Assembly (NCBI GenBank): GCA_001770205.1
Contig: MEQL01000009.1
Coordinates: 1-56,773 of the forward strand
DNA from: Bdellovibrionales bacterium RIFOXYD12_FULL_39_22
GTDB taxonomy: Bacteria > Bdellovibrionota > Bacteriovoracia > Bacteriovoracales > Bacteriovoracaceae
Direction: 5' to 3'
DNA: 56,773 nucleotides
In this document: in pieces, positions 1 through 7,888 of the stretch
Numbering within the stretch: the stretch's first letter is position 1
Layout: the number at the start of each line of letters is the position of its first letter
The notes under the pieces: generated by a model
The model's database searches: none
Seen by the model: only the letters and a program-made list of their open reading frames with translations
What the model was told of the DNA's origin: nothing
Made by a program: the position numbers and the translations under genes

Positions 1-20
1 CAAGAAAAAGTTAAAATAAA

Positions 21-1205
21 TTGGAAGTTTTCGCGAAGGAAGGCTCGGGTAAAGTTCAAGTACAAAACCGGCAAAAATTAAATTGTCGCAGTACTAGGTA
101 TATTAATGGAAGAGAATATTCAAAAACATTTTCTTCCTTGAGGGAGGCAATTACTTGGAAAAATGTTTTCCATCCCTCAATTCCTGAGAAAGTTATTGAG
201 ACCGCCCCTGTACCTAACCCAGTTCAACAAATTAGGACTCGGCAAAATGGTGAAGATTTAGGATACCGTTTTAGTGACATTTGGGATTTGTATAAAAAAT
301 TATATATTACGTCCTTAGAGAAATCTACGGCAGTAGGCCGTTTGTCTAAAGAAGGTTTTTTGTCTCCACTGTTTAATTTTAAAATGGTGGAGATTACGGC
401 GGACTTGCTTGATAAATTTATTGCAAGACACAAGGCGGATGTCTCAGTAATGAAAAGTGGTCGTAGATATAATTTCAATGATGAGCTAAAATGTTTAAAG
501 GCCATGTTGAATTGGTATCGAGAAAACTATGATCCCTTTTTTATAAATCCAGTATTAAAACGACACAAGACGGCAGGAGTAATTCGAAAAATAGAAAAGC
601 GTGACAAAAAAATGTCGGCCGAAGAAGTATTAAAGTTTTTCGAACAACTTCCTCCATTTTGGAGGGACTTTGCAGAAACTCAATTTTATATGGCCGGTAG
701 AGTTGGAGAAGTTGCAGGATTGCAGGTATCGAGTATTGATTTTCAACAGCGGGTTCTAACTGTAAAATACGTTATCGCATGGGCCAGAACATCTAAGCAT
801 TTTGATTATCTGAAGGATATGCCAAAGAATGGAGAAGAAAGATTTGTATTTTTAAATGAGAAACTTTTCGAAATTCTAACAAGAAGAGTAGCACACGCAA
901 GCGGTGGCTATGTCTTTCACGATAATGGATCTCCATTATCCTATAGGCAGATTCAATATCAGTATAATCATGCATTAAAAAAGGCCGGACTATTTCCCAA
1001 ATTTAGTTCAACCCATATTATGCGGCATTCAATGGGAACCATTACTAGAATGGTAACTGGTAGCATGGATTCAGCACAGGCGGTGACTGGCCACAAGGAC
1101 ATTAAAATGGCACAGCACTATTCATCAATGCCAACTGATATGAATAAGAATGCGGTAAACGATGTTAATCAATTTATGAGAAATCTAGAATTATCTGCAA
1201 AATAA
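21..1205 (+). CDS. Tyrosine recombinase / phage-type integrase
   Basis: Site-specific recombinase of the lambda-integrase family (394 aa). Residues about 10-50 look like an arm-type DNA-binding domain, about 85-185 like a SAM-like core-binding domain, and 195-390 like the catalytic domain. The catalytic set is visible: R227 (AGRVGEV), H332-R335 (HIMRH), H358 (TGHKD) and nucleophile Y367 (QHYSSM). The only possible start is a TTG at 21 without a Shine-Dalgarno sequence, preceded in frame by a stop at 12-14. A TAAAAT box at 12-17 sits directly before it, so expression may be weak or the N-terminus mis-set. The gene points towards the 3' end of the tRNA-Glu gene about 250 bp away, the usual position of an integrase beside its tRNA attachment site. 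The family call is firm; the element type is unknown because the left side is outside the window. Confidence 0.93.
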   Translation: MEVFAKEGSGKVQVQNRQKLNCRSTRYINGREYSKTFSSLREAITWKNVFHPSIPEKVIETAPVPNPVQQIRTRQNGEDLGYRFSDIWDLYKKLYITSLEKSTAVGRLSKEGFLSPLFNFKMVEITADLLDKFIARHKADVSVMKSGRRYNFNDELKCLKAMLNWYRENYDPFFINPVLKRHKTAGVIRKIEKRDKKMSAEEVLKFFEQLPPFWRDFAETQFYMAGRVGEVAGLQVSSIDFQQRVLTVKYVIAWARTSKHFDYLKDMPKNGEERFVFLNEKLFEILTRRVAHASGGYVFHDNGSPLSYRQIQYQYNHALKKAGLFPKFSSTHIMRHSMGTITRMVTGSMDSAQAVTGHKDIKMAQHYSSMPTDMNKNAVNDVNQFMRNLELSAK

Positions 1206-1225
1206 TGGAGCAGATCCAAAAAAAA

Positions 1226-1279
1226 GGCGCAGCTATCCGGTCACTTGGACCATGTGCCTCCCAATGAGGCATTTTTTTT
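1226..1279 (+). terminator. Terminator hairpin with an alternative upstream stem
   Basis: GCCTC (1256-1260), loop CCAAT, GAGGC (1266-1270), then A and eight T: a rho-independent terminator for the integrase transcript. Just upstream, GGCGCA (1226-1231) can pair with TGTGCC (1253-1258), enclosing a small GGTC/GACC hairpin (1239-1251). That outer stem shares bases 1256-1258 with the terminator arm, so the two folds exclude each other. It may be only a compound terminator. Confidence 0.7.
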
Positions 1280-1321
1280 GATTTTGAGGCAAATTTTTTT
1301 CAAAATAACGAAAATTACGCA

Positions 1322-1407
1322 CAAAGTGCTCAGGTCAACCTCCTGAGCACTTTTTCTGACTCGAAAAAAAGTGGGCTGTAGACCTGAGCAAACCTGAGCA
1401 CTTTGTG
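1322..1407. repeat. Cluster of four CCTGAGCAC-type repeats
   Basis: The core CCTGAGCAC or its complement occurs at 1326-1334 (complement), 1342-1350, 1383-1390 (shortened) and 1393-1401. The outermost copies form a 14-nt perfect inverted repeat (1322-1335 with 1392-1405), and the two right-hand copies are in tandem. It lies between the integrase and the tRNA gene. Confidence 0.7.
1323..1355 (+). terminator. Rho-independent terminator (second in tandem)
   Basis: Perfect 12-bp stem (1323-1334 with 1342-1353), 7-nt loop, T-run at its 3' end. It backs up the first terminator and stops rightward transcription before the leftward tRNA genes. Confidence 0.75.
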
Positions 1408-1414
1408 AAAAGGC

Positions 1415-1443
1415 AAAAAAAAAGCCTCTGTTTCCAGAGGCTT
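1415..1443 (-). terminator. Terminator of the tRNA operon
   Basis: Read leftwards: an 8-bp stem (1422-1429 with 1436-1443), 6-nt loop, followed by a long T-tract (the A-run at 1415-1423). It lies 11 bp past the CCA end of tRNA-Glu and terminates the leftward tRNA-Lys/tRNA-Glu transcript. Confidence 0.85.
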
Positions 1444-1453
1444 ATCCAACAAG

Positions 1454-1531
1454 TGGTACACCCACGGGGATTCGAACCCCGGTTACCGCCGTGAAAAGGC
1501 GATGTCCTAGGCCGGGCTAGACGATGGGTGC
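1454..1531 (-). tRNA. tRNA-Glu (anticodon TTC)
   Basis: The minus strand folds as a tRNA: 7-bp acceptor stem (first pair G-U), D-arm, anticodon loop TTTTCAC with TTC at 34-36, T-arm containing GGTTCGAATCC, discriminator A and an encoded CCA (1454-1456). Decodes GAA/GAG. Its 3' end faces the integrase gene. Confidence 0.95.
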
Positions 1532-1588
1532 ATTTAAAATCAGTATAGATCCGGCAATCTATTAAACTGCTATCAAATTTCCCTTGAA

Positions 1589-1665
1589 TGGTGATCCCGC
1601 TGCGACTTGAACGCAGGACCCCATCATTAAAAGTGATGTGCTCTAACCAACTGAGCTACGGGACC
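1589..1665 (-). tRNA. tRNA-Lys (anticodon TTT)
   Basis: The minus strand gives a complete 77-nt tRNA beginning GGTCCCGTAGCTCAGTTGG, anticodon loop CTTTTAA (TTT), T-loop GTTCAAGTC, encoded CCA at 1589-1591. First gene of the two-tRNA operon with tRNA-Glu, about 57 bp apart. Confidence 0.96.
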
Positions 1666-1695
1666 TTTTCAACATCAAAAGAAATGTGATGTGAA

Positions 1696-1724
1696 AAATT
1701 AAGTGTTTTTGTATTTAAAGTCAA
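1696..1724 (-). promoter_or_regulatory. sigma70-type promoter of the tRNA operon
   Basis: Read leftwards: -35 TTGACT (1719-1724), 17-nt spacer, -10 TAATTT (1696-1701). The predicted start is near 1689, about 25 nt before tRNA-Lys. Spacing is ideal and there is no competing gene. Confidence 0.75.
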
Positions 1725-1897
1725 ATGGAAAATTATCGCTCTTAAAAAAACTTTTTTGGTTTTCTGCATTTGAGGTAACAAATTTTTAGTTTTTAATATT
1801 GGTGTTTGACTAATTATCTCGCTTCGCATTTAAAGACAGGGAAAAAATAGTAAAAGTAAGTAACAAACTTTCTTTGTTTTCTATGAAGAGGATGAAA

Positions 1898-3313
1898 TTG
1901 TCAAAAGTAGATTTGTTAGCAAATATCAATGATATTGAAACATGTGGTGATGTCACAAAAAAGAGAACAGTATCCTTTTATACATTAGGATGTCGCCTAA
2001 ATAAGGCGGAGACCGGTACTTTTACTAAGCAGTTTATTGATAATGGTTTCTCGGTGGTTGATTTTGAAGAATCTGCCGATGTTGTTTTAATTAATACCTG
2101 CGTGGTGACAGACAAGGCGGAGTCAGTTTGTAGAAATGTAATTCGTAGGGCGCGTAAAATATCTCCTGATGGTTATATCGTAGTGGTTGGTTGCTATGCG
2201 GAAATTGAAGGTCAGAATATCTCAAAAGATGTTGACCTAATAATAAAGGCAAGCGAAAAGCACAAAATTTTTTATTATCTAGATAAGTGCGAAGAGAAGC
2301 ATTCTTTACTGCAAGTTTTTGGGCCAATCAAAGAGAAAGTGGCCACAGTCTCCGAAAATGCTCTAAATACTACTTTTTTCCATGCAGCATCTTCAATTGA
2401 AAATGGCAATACTCGGGCATTTTTAAAAATACAGGATGGCTGTAATTTTTTTTGCTCTTACTGCATTATTCCTTATGCCAGAGGCCGCTCGAGAGGAGCA
2501 GATATTGAAACCGTGTGTACTCAGGCCCGTGAATTGATATCTAGCGGATTCAAAGAGATCGTCTTAACAGGAATAAATATTGGGGATTATCGAAGTGTGG
2601 ACGGCGATAAAATAAGTAGATTGCCACATTTGCTAAGAGCAGTGTTGTCTTTAAATGGCCTAGAACGATTGCGATTGTCATCGATTGAGCCAAATACAAT
2701 TACAGATGAATTATTGGATGTTGTTTGCGATGCGCCTAACTTTATGAATCACTTCCATATTCCTCTGCAAAGTGGTGATGACGAGATATTGCGTTTAATG
2801 GGCCGGAAGTATACGTTGGTGGATTATACTAATGTTATTAAAAAAATTATAGACCGGATTCCTAACGTTACGATTGGAACGGATGTCATTGTTGGCCATC
2901 CTGGAGAAACTGAAGAGCATTTTGTTCAGACCAAGAACTTTCTTCAGGATATTGCCGTCTCTCATTTCCATATTTTCCCTTATTCGCTACGTAAAGGAAC
3001 AAAGTCTGCACAAATGCCCAATCAAATAGAAAAACGGATAAAAAAGATGCGAGCACGAGAATTAATAGAGCTGGGCCATTTAAAGTTAAAGGCCCGTTTG
3101 ATAGAAGAGGTTAGCGCGCAGCGAATTTTTCAGGTTTTATTTGAGCAACAAGTATCATCAGGAGTTTGGGAAGGATATACTTCAAATTATTTAAGAGTTC
3201 GCGTTCGGCCTAAGCAAGCATCAATTAGTTTAAAAAATGAAATTAGGGATGTGGTAATCATTTCAGTAGGAGAAGATTTGTACTTAGAGGGAGAGATTAT
3301 CGCTGATAAATAG
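1898..3313 (+). CDS. mtaB: tRNA methylthiotransferase MtaB (MiaB-like radical SAM)
   Basis: Methylthiotransferase that converts t6A37 to ms2t6A in ANN-decoding tRNAs. The N-terminal UPF0004 domain carries three cluster cysteines (TLGCRLNKAE, INTCVVT, VVGCYAE). The radical SAM domain carries CNFFCSYC followed by IIPYARG, and a short TRAM-like tail follows. The sequence TLGCRLNKAET is typical of MtaB rather than MiaB (which has FGCQMN). Start: TTG at 1898 has GAAGAGG (1885-1891) at 6-nt spacing; in-frame ATGs at 1883 and 1892 lack such a site and remain alternatives. Cytoplasmic. It stands alone before murJ and after the tRNA operon. Confidence 0.9.
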   Translation: MSKVDLLANINDIETCGDVTKKRTVSFYTLGCRLNKAETGTFTKQFIDNGFSVVDFEESADVVLINTCVVTDKAESVCRNVIRRARKISPDGYIVVVGCYAEIEGQNISKDVDLIIKASEKHKIFYYLDKCEEKHSLLQVFGPIKEKVATVSENALNTTFFHAASSIENGNTRAFLKIQDGCNFFCSYCIIPYARGRSRGADIETVCTQARELISSGFKEIVLTGINIGDYRSVDGDKISRLPHLLRAVLSLNGLERLRLSSIEPNTITDELLDVVCDAPNFMNHFHIPLQSGDDEILRLMGRKYTLVDYTNVIKKIIDRIPNVTIGTDVIVGHPGETEEHFVQTKNFLQDIAVSHFHIFPYSLRKGTKSAQMPNQIEKRIKKMRARELIELGHLKLKARLIEEVSAQRIFQVLFEQQVSSGVWEGYTSNYLRVRVRPKQASISLKNEIRDVVIISVGEDLYLEGEIIADK

Positions 3314-3428
3314 AACGGAAAAATATTAGGGGCCACTTTTTATACTCTTCATATTTATATTCTTCATATTTTGTTGGAATTATCCTATTCTTAATTTTGT
3401 TCCAATAAAATAACCAAGGAATTTTATA

Positions 3429-5051
3429 GTGAGTGTTGCGAATATGGCCGCAGATCCTAGGCCTTCTGAGGTTCTTGCAAAAAAAGATAAAAGCTCTTTT
3501 CAGAAATTAATGGGATCCTCTTTAAAGATGGCCTCGGCCACTTTCTTAAGTCGGATTTTAGGACTTATTCGGGACCAGGTTATGGCCAAAATGTTTGGCG
3601 CCTCTGGGCTTACGGACGCCTTTGTGGTTGCGTATCGGATTCCAAACCTACTTCGAGATCTGTTTGCGGAGGGAGCCTTCTCATCGGCCTTTGTCCCAAC
3701 TTTTACAGAAGCAAGATTAAAAAGTCCAGAAACTGCCAGACGTCTACTGTGGTCATTATTTGTTATTTTAGCGGCCATCACTTCTATATTCACGTTACTA
3801 ATAATAATCTTTGCTCCGGAAATAACGGCCATTTTTGCTCCGGAATTTAAAAGTGATCCAGAAAAATTTCAAATAACAGTTTCCTTAGTTAGAATTATGG
3901 CCCCATTTTTGGTATTTATTTCGCTGGCCGCCCTTTTTATGGGGGTTCTAAATTCCATAAAAATATTTTTTATACCTTCCTTGGCACCAGCATTTTTTAA
4001 TGTAGTAATGATTTCTTCAATGCTCTTATTATCTCCATATCTTGTTTCTCATGGCCATAATCGAGTTTTTTCAATGGGAATTGGAGTGTTAGCAGGCGGT
4101 TTTGTACAATTACTGGTTCAATTGCCGCTAATATTTATAAAATCCTATGGACCGAAAGGGCCCTTGGAATTTGTATCCGATTACACTAAGCGCATTATTA
4201 ATCGTCTGGGGATTGGAACTATTGGAATAGCGGCAACACATATTAACGTTTTGGTAACAACCATTATCGCGACTTCAACGGTAGTAGGGGCAGTCTCCTG
4301 GCTTAACTATGCCTTTAGACTTTTTCAACTTCCTATTGGAATTTTAAGTGTCTCCATTGCTGGATCGACACTGGTTCACTTTAGTGATGCTTGGAAAAAG
4401 AAAGATTTTGATCATAGTCGAGAGCTTTTAGCATCGAGCTATTTCCTTTCTCTGCTGGTAATTGCTCCAGCACTTGTTTTAATGTACGTGCTAAGCTTTC
4501 CAACTGTAAATATTATTTTTGAACGAGGAGCATTCATTAGACACGATACTGAAATGACAGCACTTGCCATGCAGTACTATGCTCTTGGCCTTCCATTTTA
4601 TGGGTTATTCAAAATTTTTGTCCCCACATTTTATGTTTTTGACCGTCCTCAAATTCCTGTAGCAATATCCATAACCACAATAATTATTAACATTATTTTT
4701 TGCTTGTTACTTACCCCGGTATATGGTTTTAGAGTATTGGCCATTGGAACAACTTTATCTATGGCCATAAACTCTCTTGCCCAGGCCTTTTTTCTATCTA
4801 GGCAGATCAATTTATCACTTTCATTTTTTATAAATCGACGCGTTTTTAAAATTATTTTTGCGGGATTTATTGCCTATATGGTTTGTCGTCTATCTATCGA
4901 TCGCTTTTTTTCGGCGGAATATGGCCTTTTTAGAAAAGTTCTGTTGTATTCTTCATGCGTAGTAGTTACAATAACTTCATATATTATCCCGTTGGCCTTG
5001 TTGGGCGAGTTTGGGCCACTAAAAAAACTAGTGTCCAAAAGGGTTGCATAG
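3429..5051 (+). CDS. murJ: Lipid II flippase MurJ (MviN)
   Basis: Inner-membrane flippase of the MOP superfamily that moves lipid II across the membrane for peptidoglycan synthesis. The 540-residue length and about 14 hydrophobic segments fit the family. The N-terminal region has the conserved ILGLIRDQVMAKMFG and DAFVVAYRIPNLLRDLFAEG segments, followed by GAFSSAFVPTF. GTG start at 3429, 9 nt after AAGGA (3415-3419). The sequence just before the stop overlaps only a spurious upstream extension of the next gene. High confidence. Confidence 0.95.
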   Translation: MSVANMAADPRPSEVLAKKDKSSFQKLMGSSLKMASATFLSRILGLIRDQVMAKMFGASGLTDAFVVAYRIPNLLRDLFAEGAFSSAFVPTFTEARLKSPETARRLLWSLFVILAAITSIFTLLIIIFAPEITAIFAPEFKSDPEKFQITVSLVRIMAPFLVFISLAALFMGVLNSIKIFFIPSLAPAFFNVVMISSMLLLSPYLVSHGHNRVFSMGIGVLAGGFVQLLVQLPLIFIKSYGPKGPLEFVSDYTKRIINRLGIGTIGIAATHINVLVTTIIATSTVVGAVSWLNYAFRLFQLPIGILSVSIAGSTLVHFSDAWKKKDFDHSRELLASSYFLSLLVIAPALVLMYVLSFPTVNIIFERGAFIRHDTEMTALAMQYYALGLPFYGLFKIFVPTFYVFDRPQIPVAISITTIIINIIFCLLLTPVYGFRVLAIGTTLSMAINSLAQAFFLSRQINLSLSFFINRRVFKIIFAGFIAYMVCRLSIDRFFSAEYGLFRKVLLYSSCVVVTITSYIIPLALLGEFGPLKKLVSKRVA

Positions 5052-5116
5052 GCATAAAAAAGTTGATTTGTGGGCCTATTCGGGGAGTGGTTAGTATATA
5101 TTGGGGATTACAAACG

Positions 5117-5563
5117 ATGAAAACAGATTTTGAAACATTGAGAGCACTGGCATCATATACAATCAATTTGCTTTTGGATCACAAGATGATTGATTTTAAT
5201 ACGGAAATGCGGACTGAATTAATTGATTCTATGGCCACTGAGTACAACGTGTGCTTTTCCACTGACGATGATATTAAACAGCAGGCCATTGAGGATGTTG
5301 AAGATAAAATGGGAGATGTGTCACTTCCTGAGGATATTGCAGAATCTGAAATGTTTAATCATGCTCGCAAAGAAATAATAAAATCATTTAATGGTGAAAA
5401 TATTGCAGGCCTTTATTTGGTTGAGTCGTTGCATCAAGTAGGCAATCGAATGACTGAATTTCTATTAAATAATGAATTAATCGATGATGTTTTCGGAACT
5501 GATGAAGAGATCGCTAATTTTTTGATCGGGAAAATTCGCAATTTCTCTATTAAGCGTGGTTAG
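5117..5563 (+). CDS. DUF507-like small protein
   Basis: 148-residue, acidic, mostly helical cytoplasmic protein without signal peptide. Two similar halves are visible (YTINLLLDHKMIDF and MTEFLLNNELIDDVF), each an LL-x(3)-IDD-like helix. The pattern resembles DUF507 proteins of Bdellovibrio and Aquifex; this is from memory of the family, not a search. The reading frame is open back to 4955, but the ATG at 5117 with GGGGA at about 5103-5107 is the credible start, because upstream codons overlap murJ and are unlike a protein N-terminus. Function unknown. Confidence 0.7.
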   Translation: MKTDFETLRALASYTINLLLDHKMIDFNTEMRTELIDSMATEYNVCFSTDDDIKQQAIEDVEDKMGDVSLPEDIAESEMFNHARKEIIKSFNGENIAGLYLVESLHQVGNRMTEFLLNNELIDDVFGTDEEIANFLIGKIRNFSIKRG

Positions 5564-5568
5564 TTTTT

Positions 5569-6414
5569 TTACTCCAAAATTTTCAAACGTTTTTGACAGT
5601 CGATATCAATTATACTTTTGGATTTAGGGTGCGGAAACTGTATTCTATATGCTAGCAGCTTAAGTCCTGACCTGTTTTTATTTCCTTGGCCATACTGAGG
5701 ATCTCCAATTAATGGGTGGCCAATCAGGTTAAAATGCTGCCGGATTTGATGATAACGGCCACTGATGATTTCAATATCGACAAGTGTTTTTCCGTTGGCA
5801 ATCTCCTGGACGGAATATTTTGTAATAGAATTTTTGCCATCAAGTGGCAGAGTAATTTCTGCTTTACTGCCAATTCCACTTTTAATTTCTCCTAAAACAA
5901 TGGCGTGATAATATTTAAAAATATTATTATTTTTTGTTTGTGTTGAAAAATATGCTGCTGCTTGCTTGCTATGAGCAACAATCATCACCCCCTCAGTTTC
6001 GCGATCTAGTCGTTGTACGATAAATGGCGATTTTCCCAAGGTCTTTATGTAGTGAGACATAGAGCAGAGTTCTCCATATTTACTTTCCTGCGAAAGCATT
6101 CCAGTTGGTTTATACAAAACAGAGAAATCCTGTCCATCATAGAGGAGCTCTACTTTTTTATATAGGGAGATGGCCAAAGTGGGTAGGTTCGGATCATAGT
6201 AAAATTCTACTCGATCACCTTGGTGTAGTACTGTAGAGTTCCGTCTTATACATCCAAGTCCTTTTTTATTTCTAATCCACAGGCCGCCTGATTCTACAAC
6301 TGCTTTAATTTTAATTTTGGAAAGAGTTGTTTTTTTGGCCAACCAATCAACGGCCTTTACCTCGTCTTTCTCTTTAAAAGTCTCTTTTAAAATAATTTTA
6401 TTATTTTCGCTCAT
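5569..6414 (-). CDS. RluA-family RNA pseudouridine synthase
   Basis: 281-residue pseudouridine synthase of the RluA group, modifying uridines in rRNA or tRNA (target not assignable). The N-terminal 70 residues resemble an S4-like RNA-binding domain. The catalytic loop reads VQRLDRETEGVM: the catalytic Asp is kept, while the usual HRLDR histidine is Gln. The C-terminal GRYHQIRQHFNLIGHPLIGD motif is intact. Convergent with the DUF507-like gene (5-nt gap). No clear ribosome-binding site before the ATG. Confidence 0.87.
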   Translation of the reverse strand: MSENNKIILKETFKEKDEVKAVDWLAKKTTLSKIKIKAVVESGGLWIRNKKGLGCIRRNSTVLHQGDRVEFYYDPNLPTLAISLYKKVELLYDGQDFSVLYKPTGMLSQESKYGELCSMSHYIKTLGKSPFIVQRLDRETEGVMIVAHSKQAAAYFSTQTKNNNIFKYYHAIVLGEIKSGIGSKAEITLPLDGKNSITKYSVQEIANGKTLVDIEIISGRYHQIRQHFNLIGHPLIGDPQYGQGNKNRSGLKLLAYRIQFPHPKSKSIIDIDCQKRLKILE

Positions 6415-6429
6415 GGGTATTAATATGTG

Positions 6430-6457
6430 AAAAAAAAGGGCCCAAAAACTGGGCCCT
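6430..6457 (-). terminator. Terminator of the RRM-protein gene
   Basis: Read leftwards: stem AGGGCCCA/TGGGCCCT (8 bp, 6437-6444 with 6450-6457), 5-nt loop, then a T-run (A-run 6430-6437). Confidence 0.88.
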
Positions 6458-6492
6458 CTCTGCTAATAATTTAATTTTAGGTTTTAATTAAA

Positions 6493-6840
6493 CTACGGAC
6501 GGCCACCACGGCCACCGCCTTTAAATCCCCCTCCGCCGCGATTAAAACCGCCGCGTCCACCGCCGCCGCCGCCACCGCCACCAGTGCGTGGCTCTTGTGG
6601 TTTGGCCTCATTAACTTTTATGTTTCGGCCTTCAACTTCTTTTTCATTTAATTGAGCGATAGCATTTTGTGCTTCTTCATCGCTACTCATTTCAATGAAC
6701 CCGAAACCTTTGCTGCGTCCAGATTCTCTGTCGATAATCACTTTAGCTGATTGAACAGTTCCAAACTGTGCAAATAGTGACTCTAGTGACTGATCGTTGC
6801 TTGAGTATGGCAGATTGCCAACGTAAATCTTCTTTCCCAT
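6493..6840 (-). CDS. Glycine-rich RRM RNA-binding protein
   Basis: Single RRM domain (residues 1-80) with RNP2 IYVGNL and RNP1 KGFGFIEM, followed by a Gly/Arg-rich tail (about residues 86-115) with RGG-like units. Bacterial proteins of this build bind single-stranded RNA and are often induced by cold; that role here is inferred from the family. The start is an ATG with a strong GGAGGAAGG. It is monocistronic, with its own promoter, a leader of about 100 nt and a strong terminator. Probably an abundant cytoplasmic protein. Confidence 0.93.
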   Translation of the reverse strand: MGKKIYVGNLPYSSNDQSLESLFAQFGTVQSAKVIIDRESGRSKGFGFIEMSSDEEAQNAIAQLNEKEVEGRNIKVNEAKPQEPRTGGGGGGGGGRGGFNRGGGGFKGGGRGGRP

Positions 6841-6951
6841 TTCCTTCCTCCAGGATGCTTTTCGAAACCAGAGGGCAGAAATCTATCTCCTCGGTATTCT
6901 ACTAATCTTGTTAAACACTGGCAGGCCAACATGGCCAGCCGACTATTTAAT

Positions 6952-6980
6952 CTTATAATTCATAATTAATATAAAAACAA
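6952..6980 (-). promoter_or_regulatory. Promoter and long 5' leader of the RRM gene
   Basis: Read leftwards: -35 TTGTTT (6975-6980), 17-nt spacer, -10 TATAAG (6952-6957). It predicts a leader of about 105 nt, which contains GGCCA-TGT-TGGCC near 6922-6940, able to form a hairpin. A long leader is common in cold-regulated RNA-binding protein genes. Confidence 0.5.
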
Positions 6981-7077
6981 TACTTATCGTATTTTATTTT
7001 TTCTTGACCTTAAATTAGTTCGAAGGGAAGAATTAAAATATAGTTGAAAGATGCCAAGAAGGTTGTTTCGAGATTGA

Positions 7078-7746
7078 TTAAGACGCTTTAAGAAGTGATT
7101 CCTGATGTGTATCCATAGTTTCAAAAAATTTTAACACGCGTATTATTCCAGGATCTTCAATATGAGGCGATTCTTCGTTCGGAATAAGTAGGTTTAACAT
7201 GTTGATTTTTTCAAAAATGGAGTTTGTTTTAAGGAAAATCAGTTTTAGTTCAACATCACGAATTAAAAACATGGAGATATAGTCAACGATTTGATTGATG
7301 TTATTGATCTGTTTTAAGAAATTTTCTCGATCTAAAGAGTTAGATATACTCAAATTAATCCATTTATTAAAGATTCTGTTTAGACGTTCAATGCCGCTAT
7401 TAATTAAAATACCTCCGTCGCCAATTTCTTCAAGAAAATGTCCTTCCCAGATAGGATAGGGAATATTTTGTAAAGGGGTGTTTAAAATGACTTTTCCTAT
7501 TCCTTCAAGTGCAATGCGAATTCGGTCTTTATTGCTATCGTTGAGCAAAATAGGCCGCCCTATTGCGCAAATCTGTCCTTGCTTTATTTGTCCAGGACTT
7601 GGAAGGACGGAGAGGAACATTCCATTTTCGATAGAGGTAAGAACCATACTAATATATATCGGATCCGTTACATCTACAGGGAGAACAGTGTTTGGAAAGA
7701 ACACAACATCTGGAATGGAAATAATCCCAAATTTTGGACGCACCAT
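7078..7746 (-). CDS. Stand-alone LON substrate-binding-domain protein
   Basis: 222 residues matching the pattern of the Lon N-terminal (PUA-like) domain: an early F-P-x-x-V-L-P-V segment (VFFPNTVLPVDVTDP), then GQICAIGRP and GIGKVIL strands, and a helical second half. The AAA+ ATPase and Ser-Lys protease domains of Lon are absent, so it cannot be a protease itself. Such short LON-domain proteins are common and poorly characterised. ATG start at 7746. Divergent from manA with a 142-bp AT-rich gap. Confidence 0.75.
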   Translation of the reverse strand: MVRPKFGIISIPDVVFFPNTVLPVDVTDPIYISMVLTSIENGMFLSVLPSPGQIKQGQICAIGRPILLNDSNKDRIRIALEGIGKVILNTPLQNIPYPIWEGHFLEEIGDGGILINSGIERLNRIFNKWINLSISNSLDRENFLKQINNINQIVDYISMFLIRDVELKLIFLKTNSIFEKINMLNLLIPNEESPHIEDPGIIRVLKFFETMDTHQESLLKAS

Positions 7747-7888
7747 GTCAAATATGATAGCATATTATTTGATAGAATTAATAAAATAGTTTCTTTTGCA
7801 AAAACCATGTATAATATTAATGATTTAAGATGCGGATTTTTTATTTTTAAATATTATTTTTATTTATGGCCACGAGCGGCCACCATTT

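Noticed and set aside
224..505. Leftward 93-residue reading frame
   Set aside because: Lies wholly inside the integrase gene in antisense; no start site and no protein-like pattern.
1226..1270. Known riboswitch class
   Set aside because: Compared mentally with c-di-GMP, preQ1, SAM, fluoride and guanidine motifs without a convincing match; there is also no gene downstream on that strand.
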